Below, piece after piece: positions 1 to 11,336 of a stretch of 64,000 nt of DNA (position 1 is the first letter of the stretch; each line of letters starts with the position of its first letter). The stretch is from positions 298,914-362,913 of the forward strand of contig NC_020166.2 in the NCBI RefSeq assembly GCF_000224145.3, written 5' to 3'. The notes beneath the pieces are model-generated. The model searched no databases and was not told the origin of the DNA. It saw only the letters and a list, made by a program, of their open reading frames with translations. Source of the stretch: Ciona intestinalis. Its lineage: Eukaryota; Chordata; Ascidiacea; Phlebobranchia; Cionidae. The translations under genes and the position numbers were made by a program.

Positions 1-1523
1 CAGTAATTTATTTTTATTAATCCCACCCAGTAATTTTATTTTTATTAATCCCAACCAGTATTTTTTTTTAATCTGTTAATTTGTCAGCTATACAAAAAAA
101 ATCCCCCACAAAGTAACATATGTGGTAACTTGTAAGCGAGCATGAGGTGTATGAAACAGAACACCAGTGTTATAACGACTGTCGTTTCCTCGCCATGCGA
201 GGATAAATAAGTTACATACGTGGTAACTCGTAAGCGGGTACGAGGTGTATGAAACAGAACACCCGTGTTATAACGACTGTCGTTGCCCAGCCATGTGAGA
301 ATAAATATTCATTCATTCTACCTTAAGCCTTTTCACTACAATAGCTATGACACTTCCTATCTCAGTACAAACATGATATCTTTCGGTGCTTTCCGCGTTC
401 TAAAATACTTACAATGGGACAAAAGGAAAAACAAACAACTTTTTACGATAATAATGGTCTTTGTTTGATAACAATGGGCTAAAGTGACCTCATTTTGAAA
501 ACAAAAACACTGGTATTACAGAAACCACTGAAACGAGTTTGCGAATTGGGTAAAATATAGTGCAGTTTAAAATTGTAATACTTCAACGTTTTTTTACAAC
601 AATTTAGGCGAATCAATGTTTTGTAAAAAAAATTGAATATTATTTTGAATTTTTTGTCGTTTTTTTTAAATAAACATTAGGCAACAAAACTTTGTTAAAA
701 ATAAGATTGAGTTACATGTACTTTGGGGCGATAACTATTGCTTCACTACAATATAGTGCAAATTAAAAGATACAAAAATTAACATGGTATAAAAATTGGA
801 ACAGTGGTAAAAAAGGAATTAAACATTTTCGCCGAGAACTAAAAACTTGACATTTTTTAGCATTTCTAGAACCATGGAACAGCAGGGGTACGAGGAGGGG
901 ATTTTGGAAGTTTCGGTGTCGTTTCTGATGAAATATCTTGAATGTAAAGAAATTTGTGTTAAAATAATAATAACTTTTAAACAAGTTACATATGTCGTTA
1001 TGTGGTAACTCGTAAGCGGGCCCGAGGTGTATGAAACAGAACACCCGTGTTATAATGACTGTAGTTGCCCTGCCACGCGAGGATAAATGAGTTACATATG
1101 TTCATCACATACCTAATAATAACATAATAATAGTAATAACTTTTATTTGTGACTTGCAAATTTACATGAATTTACAAGGTTCTATAGTATAAGGCTCAAG
1201 ACATATAATGACAATAATTAACAAAAAAAAAATCACCCACAAAGTTACATAGATGGTAACTTTGTAAGCGGGCACGAGGTGTATGAAACAGAACACACGT
1301 GTTATAACGACTGTCGTTGCCCCGCCATGCGAGGATAAATACGTTACATTTATTTATTTTGTAAATCTCACTGTTATTCTTGGGAAATGAATTAAAAAAA
1401 TAATTATTTTTATAAAAATATTAATAAAAATTATTGAAAAAAAAACAAAATTACTAGAATTTACTGAAACCGAAAAGAATTTACCGAATTTACCGAAAAA
1501 ATGTAACGAAAAAACAACAAAAT
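1..1523. other. Non-coding flank with repeats
   Basis: No convincing exon is visible. The first 60 bases hold a roughly 30-bp tandem repeat (CAGTAATTTTATTTTTATTA-like). Tail units of the dispersed SINE lie at about 108-320 (two units ending in an ATTC run), 985-1100 and 1228-1350. A small degenerate repeat built on TTTACCGAA covers about 1445-1535, at the 3' end of the minus-strand gene. An AATAAA signal on the minus strand is seen at 1349-1354, about 170 nt beyond that gene's stop codon. Confidence 0.6.
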
Positions 1524-4500
1524 TTACCGAAACTCTTCCTTGTACTTTGGCGCGTGTCGTGCAAGAGGTTTGCATTTAAGCAAGCACTGGTGCAGGACAA
1601 ACAGCATGCGATATATTGTCACTGTGTCAGCACCAGATAGTGGTTCATGCGCGGATAATGAGGTCACAGACCGCGGACTTCCGCTGACAGAACCATCTGT
1701 GTTTCGTTCCCAAATACGAACACAACGTGAAACAATGCGGTCGATGAACGTTCTCTGAAAATAAAAGTAAAAATAAAATATCTTTCAATATAATACCAGC
1801 TATTATGTTATAATAATTAATAGTTATTACTGTATTTTACTAAACAAGAATCGTTTAACTATATGAACATCAGACCAGGATCAGATTCGCTGAATTAATT
1901 ACAAGTTAACTTTATGTTAGTTACAGTTAAAAGAAAAACTATTAATAGCTGGTGTGGCTAGGATTGAAAACAAAAGAATAATTTCAGCGGATTATCTGGT
2001 GTAAAAACATTGGGTATTTCCGACGTTTCGCTGCCATTCAGCAAGACCTGAATAAGAAATGAAACGCAACAATACATGAAATGAAAACATTTCTGGGCAC
2101 AAGAAAACAAAGGTTATTTTTAATTAAAAATTAGTTCACCTAAAAGTTAATCCCCCCAGTAATTTAGTAATAAAAACCTTACTGTCAGTGGTGCACAAAC
2201 GATCACCAACAAAATTTCATACTTGCTTATTAAAACATGAGGTGTATTAATAATATGCAGAATATAATAAAAAAGTGTTATAACTCAGAGTTGTACTATG
2301 ATGTTATATTGAAAAATTTCCCATAACAACTAGAAGCTGTACAAAACTTTAATTTTTCCCACAAAAAATGACCATGATTTTCCAAAAAAAAATGTAAAAG
2401 GATAGTAAAAACAAAATTTAACAAAACTAACCAAACCAGAATGATTCTCAATCTCCCTAAACAGCTTTTGACCGGTTAGATCCGGATCTTTACTTCCGTT
2501 CCAATTCCATGACACCTGTCAATCACAGAAGCTGTTATTAGGCTAATATTAGGCTGGCTACTAAAGTTACAAATCTAAATCTATTTAATTTGTAAAAAAG
2601 TGTAGTTTTTTGTGCAGCCTTAATATTGTAAAATAACTCCCACTGTTTACTATTCATGTCGCTAAAAACCAGGAAATTATAATTCAAAGTTAAATTGGAA
2701 AATTCATTTCTTGCTAGTACTGATGTATGTAACTTTTTTATCATGGACACTTGTGCCTATTATTTACTTGTGTATGTGTGTTGGATGAGGCTTATATATA
2801 GGGGGACATGAGAGAACACCTACAAAAAAAATTATTCGTAACATTTACGAGTTACCTGTTTGTAACTTAGTGGGCAATTATTTTTACCTGTGCAGTGATC
2901 TCCATTAAGTGAAACAACACATCAGTGGCGGCTGTATTATATTCATCAACAAGTTCCATCATGTTTTCACTCATAGTTAACGAGGGTGGGAACAAATGCT
3001 CGTGCAGCAGAGAAGAAATAAGGTTTGCATGGAATGCCGCGCTAGGTCGTAGAAATTAAAAAAAAATCAAATTAAACGAAATTACAGTTTTTGTTTTTGA
3101 AATAAGACTTGCATGAAATGATACGCTGTATCGTAAAAAATTATATATTTAGAAAAAAATTATAGTTTTTGTATTTTTTTATATGTATGTTGTAAATAGG
3201 AACTAAAATATTAAAATTATCTTTTTTATACTCAGTTTCAAAACTAAAATTTTCAAAATTAAATAAATTTACATGGTATAGTTGCAGTATGAAATATAAA
3301 AATGCAAAAAGTATAGGCTATACAAAACAAACACCTATTCTGTTTAAATTTGGAGTATTCGGTTTATATTCATTGTTATAAGTTCCATTGATTGTTCAGA
3401 TACCACTTCATACCAGGAACATAAAAGTTGTACCTGCATGTTTGTAGAACTTTATGGCAAGCTGTGAGACCTTCGGTCTGATGAAGCATTTTCGCCAATA
3501 TTTCCACAACCAACACCATGCACCTATAAAAGGTAATGTGTTATAAAATATATGACCGCTGTTTCATTTAACTACAGTTGTTCAACATGTAGTTGGGTGG
3601 GGTAAAATGGGATGTGTTTTCATTTACTTTACTCGTCCCATTTGGTAGTTTACAAATAAAAAATAAGAATGTTTACATTCTAATATAACCTGAGCCCTGC
3701 GACTCTAAAAGACAGTTATTGGCAATTGTTTCAACTCAGTGGTCACTAATGGGTTGTCTAAAATGTCAGCCATACAGAAACTAATCACCCACAAAGTTAC
3801 ATACTTGGTAACTCGTAAGCAGGCACAAGGGGTATGAAACAGAACACCCGTGTTGTAACGATTGTGATTTTCCCACTATGCGAGGATAAATAAATTACAT
3901 ACATTCATCCATATACTGGATTCCGAACAATTGTTATTCATTCATTGACTCACTCTATTTCATCAGCTCTTTCGTTCACATCGTGTGTCTGTTGGTTAAG
4001 ATACCGCGTAAGTGTTTGTCCACACAATATAAACAACTCTGTATCTCTCCAAAACAAGTGCTGGATTGAATCTTTCTCTTTGGCTATAAATTGCAGCTCG
4101 AAAAAGTATCTGAAATGAAGGATAGAAAATAATGTTATTTAAATGCAATGTTTATACTACTAGGTAGAATATTCACATAGTTTAAAAGGTATTATTAGCT
4201 TGTATTCATTCACTTCCTCACATTAACAAAGGTCTTATTTAATGAGCAATGCAAAGAAATGGAATTAACAGCAAAACAACAGTCCCATAACACGCTATGG
4301 ATAAATAAATTGTAGAACATTGAGTAAAAAACGTGGATGTTGAACCTTATAAGAAGCAACTCACAGTTGGTTGCAAATATTTAATTGAAATAAACAGATA
4401 AGAGAAATTTCAATAAATTGTGCAAATTTAAACCCTGATCTGGTGCTTAAAAAAAAGATGGTAAAAATAAAATTACTTTTACTTGGGAAGTGATCCATAA

Positions 4501-7500
4501 GTAAGTTATAGATCATAGAGTATAATACAATTGGTTAGACTTAATTTTGTCTGTTACCTTTTTCCTAGCACCAGATCCTTACTAATAAGACAGAATGTTT
4601 GATAAAATAAAAGCTGACTTACTTATGGATCACTTCCACACATTCGTTTCGCTTATAAGCTGAAATCAAATCCTCCTTTAAAGAAGAAAACAAAACTTTG
4701 GTTGTTTCTTTTTGAGTTTTGCTACTTTTTGTTGGGGTGGATGTCACGTCTATACCAATACTTGATGTAGCATTCTGAAACAAAGTATTATGAAACATAG
4801 GCGTAAATCCTGGGGTGGTAGAATGGGCAGCCAACCCTGAATTTTCTGCTTTATATTAATCAGTAAACATTACAACCTATGAAATGACATAAAATAAGAT
4901 GTGAGGATAAAGTAATATACGTGGTAACTCGTAAGCAGGCACAAGATGTATGAAACAGAACACCCGTGTTATAATGATACGGTTGTCCCGTCATGAGAGG
5001 ATAAATAAGTTACATACGTGGTAACTTGTAAGCGGGCATGAGGTGTATGAAACAGAACACTCGTGTTATAACGTCTGTCGTTGCCCCGCCATGCGAGAAT
5101 AAATAAGTTACATACGTGGTAACTTGTAAGCGGGCATGAGGTGTATGAAACAGAACACCCGTGTTATAACGACTGTCGTTGCCCCGCCATGCGAGGATAA
5201 ATAAGTTACATGCGTGGTAACTTGTAAGCGGGCATGAGGTGTATGAAACAGAACACCCGTGTTATAACGACTGTCGTTGCCCCGTCATGCGAGGATAAAT
5301 AAGTTACATACGTGGTAACTCGTAAGCTGGCATGAGGTGTATGAAACAGAACACTCGTGTTATAATGATACGGTTGTCCCGCCATGAGAGGATAAATAAG
5401 TTTAGTTCATTCACATGAAATCAACTATATAGAAAACAATGCAGTTTATAAACTAATGAAAACTTATGCGTTCTAGCATGAAATTAGCCCCAGACTGGTC
5501 CCTTCATTCAAATATTATAAAAGCAGAAGTGTAAGCAAGATATGCAGAATGTAGACAACAATAATTTTCATAATCAATTAATAATTTAAGAGTATATAAA
5601 CTACATACTTGTTAAATAATTAATTCGCAATCCCAAAGGGATAAACTCTTTTAAATTTATATTAAATATGCTGCTTGCCATTATGGGTCTTGCCCAAAGA
5701 CACATATGCCCACAATGTTAGTAGTGTGAACCTTGAACTCATGGCAGGAGCGCTAACCAGTAACCACTGAGATACCCGCTTTAAACGTATAAAGCCTATA
5801 AAGACGTATAAAGCCTATAAAGACGTATAAAGCCTATAAAGACGTATAAAGCCTATAAAGGCCAAGGCACTGGTGTAAAGTTACGGGGTTGCAGGGTTGC
5901 CTGGCAACCCTTTGATTTTCTCCATACTACTAATAATACCTAATGCGTAAGGAATTACGTTCGACCAAACGAAGACGCCATTATGACTGCGAACAAACTT
6001 TGTTTACGTTCGTTAAAATATTTTAATTTGTCTCATCCCTAAGTATTTCTGAATACGTTTACGTTTGTATGAGCATTTAAAAAGCACATATTTAAACGGT
6101 TGCAAACCGAAAACAAAGGGTTGCAAAGACTTCCTTTTTTTTTCTGGTTTTTGCAACCCTAACTTTTAGTAAAACTTTACGCCTATGGGCCAAGGCGTAT
6201 GAAGCTTTATAGGCTTTATACGTCTGGCAGCAACACACAAATAATTAATTAGTAATTTTGATAAAATATTAATAGTGAATTCCCTATCACTAAAATAATC
6301 AATCAGTGAGCACGATTAAATATAACGAACACCCCATCAAAAAAAAATCAATAATTGAACAGCATACATAAACTACATACTTTGAATAACTAATTAGTAA
6401 TTACATTAAGTATATGGAGTACCCTAATGCATAAATATTCAATAATTTAACAGTATTATTAAACATAAATACTTGATAAACAATTAATTAGTAATAACGA
6501 TCAAATATAATGAATAGGCACACCCTATTAAATAACTAAACAACATCGAACAGAAGTTCATATAAAATACATACTTTGATAATTAGTTAGTCATTGGCAG
6601 CAGATATAGTGAATACCCTATGGCATAACTATTCAATAATTAAACAGTAGCATTCATAAAATACTATCGAGAGCGACGAAAAAGTTTTTGTTCTATCATT
6701 ACGACACTGATACAAGTTAGCTTTTATAAACAAGGAAATTACGAATCTATGAGGAAACAAAATCCAATGTTCCGTAATCCAAGTTAAAACTTTATTCTAA
6801 ACCATTTATTTTAAAGCAAAACAGATTTGTCAAGGTAGAACAAAACATCCCATGCGTTATATGTTTGATGGCGATATATCACTCGCTTCGATGTTGATAA
6901 TCGACGCGGGGGAATACAATAAATAATTAATCATGAATTACCAGCATATAGGATTTCCACAACACCCTTAGCATCTGGTACATGGTAGAAGTTTCGTTCA
7001 AGATATAGAAGTGAATTTCTTCGACCCCTAAATCCCCCGAGGGCGCACGAGACAGACTTGAACTACTTTGCGTCGATAATGTTTCGCAAGCTTCAGTTGA
7101 CTCTGGGTTAGAAAATGGAAAAATTTTTAATATAGACATAACGGCACATATTTCACAAGGACACATATGCCCACAAATCCACAATGGCAGCAGATGACTT
7201 GGTTTATGAAAATGGAAAACTATTAATTTTTAATGCAAATGTAACACTCTATATATACATATGGATATGATACTATTATCCTCATTTTCACATGGTTCTG
7301 TTTAAAACTAAAGCCCGTTTTACCATGCGTGACGTGTGTAACTTTGTTGTTGATTGTTTTCATTGGCAGGTAACGACAATGTTCCGTTTCATACACCTCG
7401 TGCCAGCTTACAAGTTACCATGTATGTAACCTATTTATCCTTGCATGGCGGGGCAACGACAATTGTATAGCACTGGTGTTAATACACCTCGTACCCGTTT

Positions 7501-8825
7501 ACAAGTTACCACGTATGTAACTTTGTTGTTGATTGTTTTTCTGTATGGTTGACAATTAGGCAACCCATTAGTGACCACTGGGTTGGAGCAATTGCCATTA
7601 AGTGGCTTGCCCAAGAACACATACGCCCACAATGGTAGCAGCTACGAGTCTTGGACTTACAACATCATTGCTTAAGGTAGGCAACCTAACCACTTTGCCA
7701 GCGCATCAGATTTTGTTGAAATAAAAGAAACCCACAAATTGTGGGATTAAAATCTACATACAAATTGTCGAAATAAAAGATACCCACAAAGTGTTGAAAA
7801 AGTAAAAGCTACCAACAGACTAACTCACCTGATCTGTTTGAGTTGTTATTCGAGTTGTAATTCGACGACGCATTTGATCTTAAACTGGTTGCACTTCCAA
7901 AGTCTTCTGACTTCTTCTTCGTAAGCAAATTCAAAACTGACTTTACTATGGAAGTTTGACTTTTAGTTGTGTGAGCGCTTTCTTCTGGCGCTGTCGGCAA
8001 ATTTAGCGTAGGCGCAAGTTTTTTCGTGGTTCGATGCGTGTGGCGGATTAAAACGTGTTGGACAATGTTTTGTAAATCTTTTTGTAGGAAGGTTGCAGTG
8101 TCGTGTATCTGTGGAAATTAAAAATAATTATACAAAAAAACTTGAAAAAATGTCTGAATACTTTAAAAATCAAAAGTTTATACAACTTAAATTTCTTACC
8201 AATTCAATGCCAGTCATTGTACTGAAAGGAATCGAAAAAATGACAGACTTTGGGGGGTTTTCGGTGACAGATATTGCATCGCCGGTCGCAAACATAAATC
8301 GGAACGAGTGTTTTTCGTTTTTTGACAAAACCACGCACGGCTCGTATAATTTGACTTGCTGTTCCTGTAACAATAAAGATTAAAGAATAAATGTAACTTG
8401 CTTTATTTTCGTGTGGTGGGGCAACGACAGTCGTTATAACAAGAGTGTTCTATTGCATATACCTCGTGCCCGCTTACAAGTTACAACGTATGTAAATTTG
8501 TGTAAAGATAATAGGAAATTATGTTGTAAAAATAGTAAAATAATCCGGTAATAAAAGTAAAAAAATAATAAATTTTATATTTTTTGTATGATGATATAAA
8601 GATAGACAGAACACTGGTAAAAAGAATTCTACTGTATCTGCTAACCCCCTTTAACCCCTAACTACCAACCTCTAACACATTTAACAGCCTAATTTGTAAC
8701 GTACAGGTAAAAAATGCCTAAAATATTTGTTTCAAATAAGTTAAGAAAATAGTTTTATAGTAACGTACCCAGTCGTCTAATATTCTATTTAAAAAGCTCT
8801 CGAATTTAGAGTTTTTGATTGCCAT
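1524..8825 (-). CDS. Unrecognised 481-aa protein, 9 exons
   Basis: Coding exons on the minus strand, in order: 8769-8825, 8200-8364, 7829-8108, 6942-7102, 4623-4774, 3954-4109, 3434-3523, 2888-3041, 1524-1754. All junctions are GT-AG with compatible phases and the total is 1446 nt (481 aa). The start is the ATG of MAIKNSKFESFLNRI; the protein ends HAPKYKEEFR-stop. Residues about 15-100 (LYEPCVVLSKNEKHSFRF, then VTENPPKSV and IPFSTMTGIEL) read like a small PH-like beta domain. Residues 125-185 are Ser/Asn-rich and probably disordered. The remainder (about 250-481) is predicted helical with no catalytic motif that I can see. There is no signal peptide or membrane segment. I do not recognise the family; a C12orf56-like protein is only a guess to test. 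The introns are filled with SINE tails and other repeats. Exons 2 and part of 3 occur again at 13.0-13.9 kb. Confidence 0.72.
3595..3905. repeat. MITE fragment joined to SINE 3' part
   Basis: In intron 6 of the minus-strand gene. Bases 3595-3725 match the left half of the family whose ends read GTAGGGTGGGGGAAGATGGGA. They run directly into a plus-strand SINE body and one tail unit (3720-3905), a nested or recombined composite. Confidence 0.6.
4905..5402 (+). repeat. Five tandem SINE tail units
   Basis: Five head-to-tail copies of a unit of about 97 bp, each beginning near AAGTTACATACGTGG and ending GCGAGGATAAAT. Unit starts are near 4913, 5011, 5108, 5206 and 5305. Copies differ by only a few substitutions. 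No SINE head or body is attached. The array lies in intron 4 of the 481-aa gene. Confidence 0.85.
5775..6235. repeat. 20-bp tandem repeat with inverted partner
   Basis: About four copies of a 20-bp unit (ACGTATAAAGCCTATAAAG) lie at 5783-5865. An inverted copy of the same sequence lies at about 6195-6228, so roughly 330 bp is framed by inverted arms. This resembles a non-autonomous DNA element whose end has been amplified. Confidence 0.55.
6240..6665. repeat. Degenerate tandem repeat, about 115-120 bp
   Basis: Diverged successive units share the landmarks ACATACTTTGA, AATTAGTAAT and TACCCTA-like blocks, with further traces near 5580-5660. The DNA is very AT-rich, intronic and non-coding. Confidence 0.5.
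7368..7710 (-). mobile_element. SINE, near full length, two tail units
   Basis: On the minus strand this reads tRNA-like head (CTAACCACTTTGCC complement near 7688-7702), body (complement of CCACAATGGTAGCAGC and CCCATTAGTGACCACTGGG), then two tail units at 7370-7530. It lies between exons 3 and 4 of the 481-aa gene. Confidence 0.7.
8397..8505 (-). repeat. Single SINE tail unit
   Basis: One minus-strand tail unit in intron 1 of the 481-aa gene. The same unit in the same place occurs in the second copy (13897-13980), so it predates the split of the two copies. Confidence 0.7.
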
Positions 8826-9399
8826 CCGTGAATTCGTTGCTAAACTTTTCTCCTATACATTTTAATCGTACTGCAGAGGACAGTTGCTTTTATAGAAAAA
8901 GTTAAAAACAAAAAGATTTATCGCTTGCAGCGTTGCCGCAACAACAACAACAGATGCAGATGTCACACGGGGAAAGCCCAGAGTAGAGAGAAAAAGAAAA
9001 CGTTAAGAAAATAGCCGATTGGGGACAGAGCCAGTTTTTTTACATGTCTGCCTAGTTTTGCACATATTTTTGCCAAATGAACAAAAATTGGTCATTCGCG
9101 TATTTAAGGAACAAACTTACAAAACAAAAATTGGGTTGAATGAGTTTAATCCACAAAAATTTAAGATTTATATTTTTTTATTGACAAACGGCAATTAAAG
9201 TTTTTAAAAAAACATCATCTTGTCATATTTAACCTATCGTGTCGACACACTGGTTATACAAATGATAGCCTACCCCAACGTAAGCCACACAAGAAAGCTA
9301 TACTAGTTTGCGGATTTTAATCAATAATTACTTTTTTAGCACTTTCGGTAATTACTTTTTTATTATTTTAATAATAACATCATAAGTTTCGTGATTCTA

Positions 9400-9565
9400 A
9401 CCCTGATCTGGTGCTCATAGACTATCACTAGAGTTAAACGATTCTTGTGTAAACAAAACAAAGTAAGGATCTGGTGCTACGAAAACGTAACAAACAAAAA
9501 TCATTTGGTTTAACTTAATTTTTGTCTTTTGCATTTTCGTAGCGCCAGACCAATGGTAGAGTAAT
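9400..9565 (+). repeat. GATCTGGTGCT-family dispersed element
   Basis: Short element with the blocks CCTGATCTGGTGCTCATAGA, AAGGATCTGGTGCTACGAAA and an internal TCATTTGG stretch; the sequence GATCTGGTGCT occurs twice. Related copies lie at about 13300-13500 (inverted), 14655-14815 (allelic copy), 20318-20440, 28950-29125, 41825-42015, 58435-58600, 59780-59895 and 61690-61860, with remnants near 1845-1925 and 4435-4590. No coding capacity. Confidence 0.7.
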
Positions 9566-10122
9566 TACAGTTAATTGTTGGGACAAAATACCTAACAATT
9601 AACAATCACAGCCATTATTGCGTAACGATTCATGCGTTTTTAGAACCTATTGTTACATTTCGCTGCTGGCATTGCCGAAGCGGTTCGAGCGAACGTATAT
9701 ATTCCACCGATGTCATGTGTTTGTCATTATTCAAGAAACATCTAACGGTAATTTCCCTGACCAATTGGTCTTTAATGAGTTATAAAAATGGATAATAAAA
9801 TGTATTTGGGTGCAAAAGCCACGCTTTTGAACTGACGCCTTTTCCCTTTTATCCATGGCGTGTTCTAACAACTGTTTTGCTGTTAATTCCCTTCTCTTTA
9901 AATTACACGATCTTCGCTATCGTTTTCGAAAAAATAAAAGTTATGTTATGTTATATTAAGATGTATTCCACCATTATCGATGTGTTTGTGTAGTAAAATG
10001 TTCACGAAAATATAACTCTTTATAAAGTAAAGATAAAGTTAGAAGGTGTCCCATCTTCCCCCCACTCTATACTGTATATGCAAAAAAAAATCAAACACGT
10101 TGTCTGGGGTATAATATTCAAG

Positions 10123-10128
10123 TTTATT
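10123..10128 (-). terminator. Polyadenylation signal of the 7TM gene
   Basis: AATAAA on the minus strand, 54 nt beyond the stop codon at 10182. Its position supports the receptor-like ORF being an expressed gene rather than a chance open frame. Confidence 0.6.
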
Positions 10129-10181
10129 TGCACATCCCAAACTACAGAGCTAAATATCTGTACATTGTTTACAACAGAAAA

Positions 10182-11336
10182 TTATGAAATTGTTGCAATG
10201 TTCGCAGTTCTTGGATGTATTCTTTCAGTGCATTTGGTGCTGGCGCACGGAAACATTATTTTTCTGTAGTCATTAAAAGATACGATAACACTACTAACAT
10301 TGATTAGAAGATTGATATCATAAATAATAACCGCATAGGTTAAAAAACTTCCGTATTTTTGTGTAATAATTGTGACAAGTGTCAGCCCTAAAACGTCCGT
10401 AGCAACGCAAACTGCAGTGACAATCGTCAACCGTTTAAGCAAGCGAATAACTTTTAAGTTTGTTGGGAAATTTATTGAAGAAATCGTTTCAATTTGTATT
10501 CTGGCCTTCGGTAGATTAGTTTCCTTTGGTGTATCTGTGACGTGGCCTGCTTGTGCAGAACTGCCAGCACTGCTCGTAGCAGATTTCTGCTTGTTCATAG
10601 ACCGTATTATAGCTTTCCGAAATAAAGAGAAAATTCCACAAACTTTCCAATGACGTCGGAGAGGAATAATAAAAAGAACCAACAGCGTCAACTGAAAAGA
10701 AATTATAACAATACCCGTTGGAACGGGTACCTCGACTGATCTTTCATCAAATATGCAAGCATAATATGATGAACTGTAACCACCAATTTTGAGCTGATAA
10801 TGTAAAAGAAAAAGTAAACCGACGACCGGTATGAGTAAAACACTGAAGCGACTCAACAATGTAACCAATTTACTTTGAGAATTTGCCAACAGTGGGTTCG
10901 TATACAAAGCACGCTGTCGCAACCATAGTGAGGCAAACACCGAACACATTGTAGCAGCCAGAATGAAGTAACCGTATCGAAACAGTTGTTCACACTGCAC
11001 GTTATTTCTGGGTTTATCAGAAGGGAGTGAAATAAACAAAATGGAACAGCAGCATCGCCCAAAAAGCATAACAGCAGAAAAAACAACAAAGCTGTACAAA
11101 ATACCACCGTTGGCATCGGCTTGGTGTCGTTGTCTGAATCTTTTCTTTTTGACGCCGTGAAAAATCAACCCAACTACTAACCATAAACTACACGAAACGA
11201 TTATGGCTTCGATTGTCAAAGGAACAATGAACTGGATTTGCTGCGTTTTCGGTATAATCGTGACGTCAAGGCTTTCAGTAAATCCTTTCATACTGATGGA
11301 ATGAAAAGTTATGCTGAGTGAAGATTCGATTTCCAT
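10182..11336 (-). CDS. Seven-transmembrane receptor-like protein, intronless
   Basis: The frame is open from 11618, but the first ATG is at 11336 (MEIESSLSITFHS), giving 384 aa. Seven hydrophobic segments are visible at about 34-60, 78-103, 117-139, 159-182, 206-225, 300-326 and 330-355. C115 at the start of TM3 and C194 in the second extracellular loop could form the usual receptor disulfide. The third cytoplasmic loop (about 226-298) is long, basic and Ser-rich. TM3 ends LWLRQRALY rather than DRY, and TM7 lacks NPxxY, so this is not a standard rhodopsin-class receptor. I cannot name a ligand or subfamily. It lies between the divergently arranged 481-aa gene and TEX14, and it is missing from the second copy of this interval at 13.0-15.7 kb. 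Confidence 0.75.
   Translation of the reverse strand: MEIESSLSITFHSISMKGFTESLDVTIIPKTQQIQFIVPLTIEAIIVSCSLWLVVGLIFHGVKKKRFRQRHQADANGGILYSFVVFSAVMLFGRCCCSILFISLPSDKPRNNVQCEQLFRYGYFILAATMCSVFASLWLRQRALYTNPLLANSQSKLVTLLSRFSVLLIPVVGLLFLLHYQLKIGGYSSSYYACIFDERSVEVPVPTGIVIISFQLTLLVLFIIPLRRHWKVCGIFSLFRKAIIRSMNKQKSATSSAGSSAQAGHVTDTPKETNLPKARIQIETISSINFPTNLKVIRLLKRLTIVTAVCVATDVLGLTLVTIITQKYGSFLTYAVIIYDINLLINVSSVIVSFNDYRKIMFPCASTKCTERIHPRTANIATIS

Noticed and set aside
4905..5402. CRISPR-like array (regular units of about 97 bp)
   Set aside because: There are no variable spacers: the whole unit repeats, it matches dispersed SINE tails, and the DNA is eukaryotic.
8093..8383. Plus-strand ORF over exon 2 of the 481-aa gene (and its twin at 13650-13883)
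   Set aside because: It is the complement of a spliced exon with good donor and acceptor on the minus strand.
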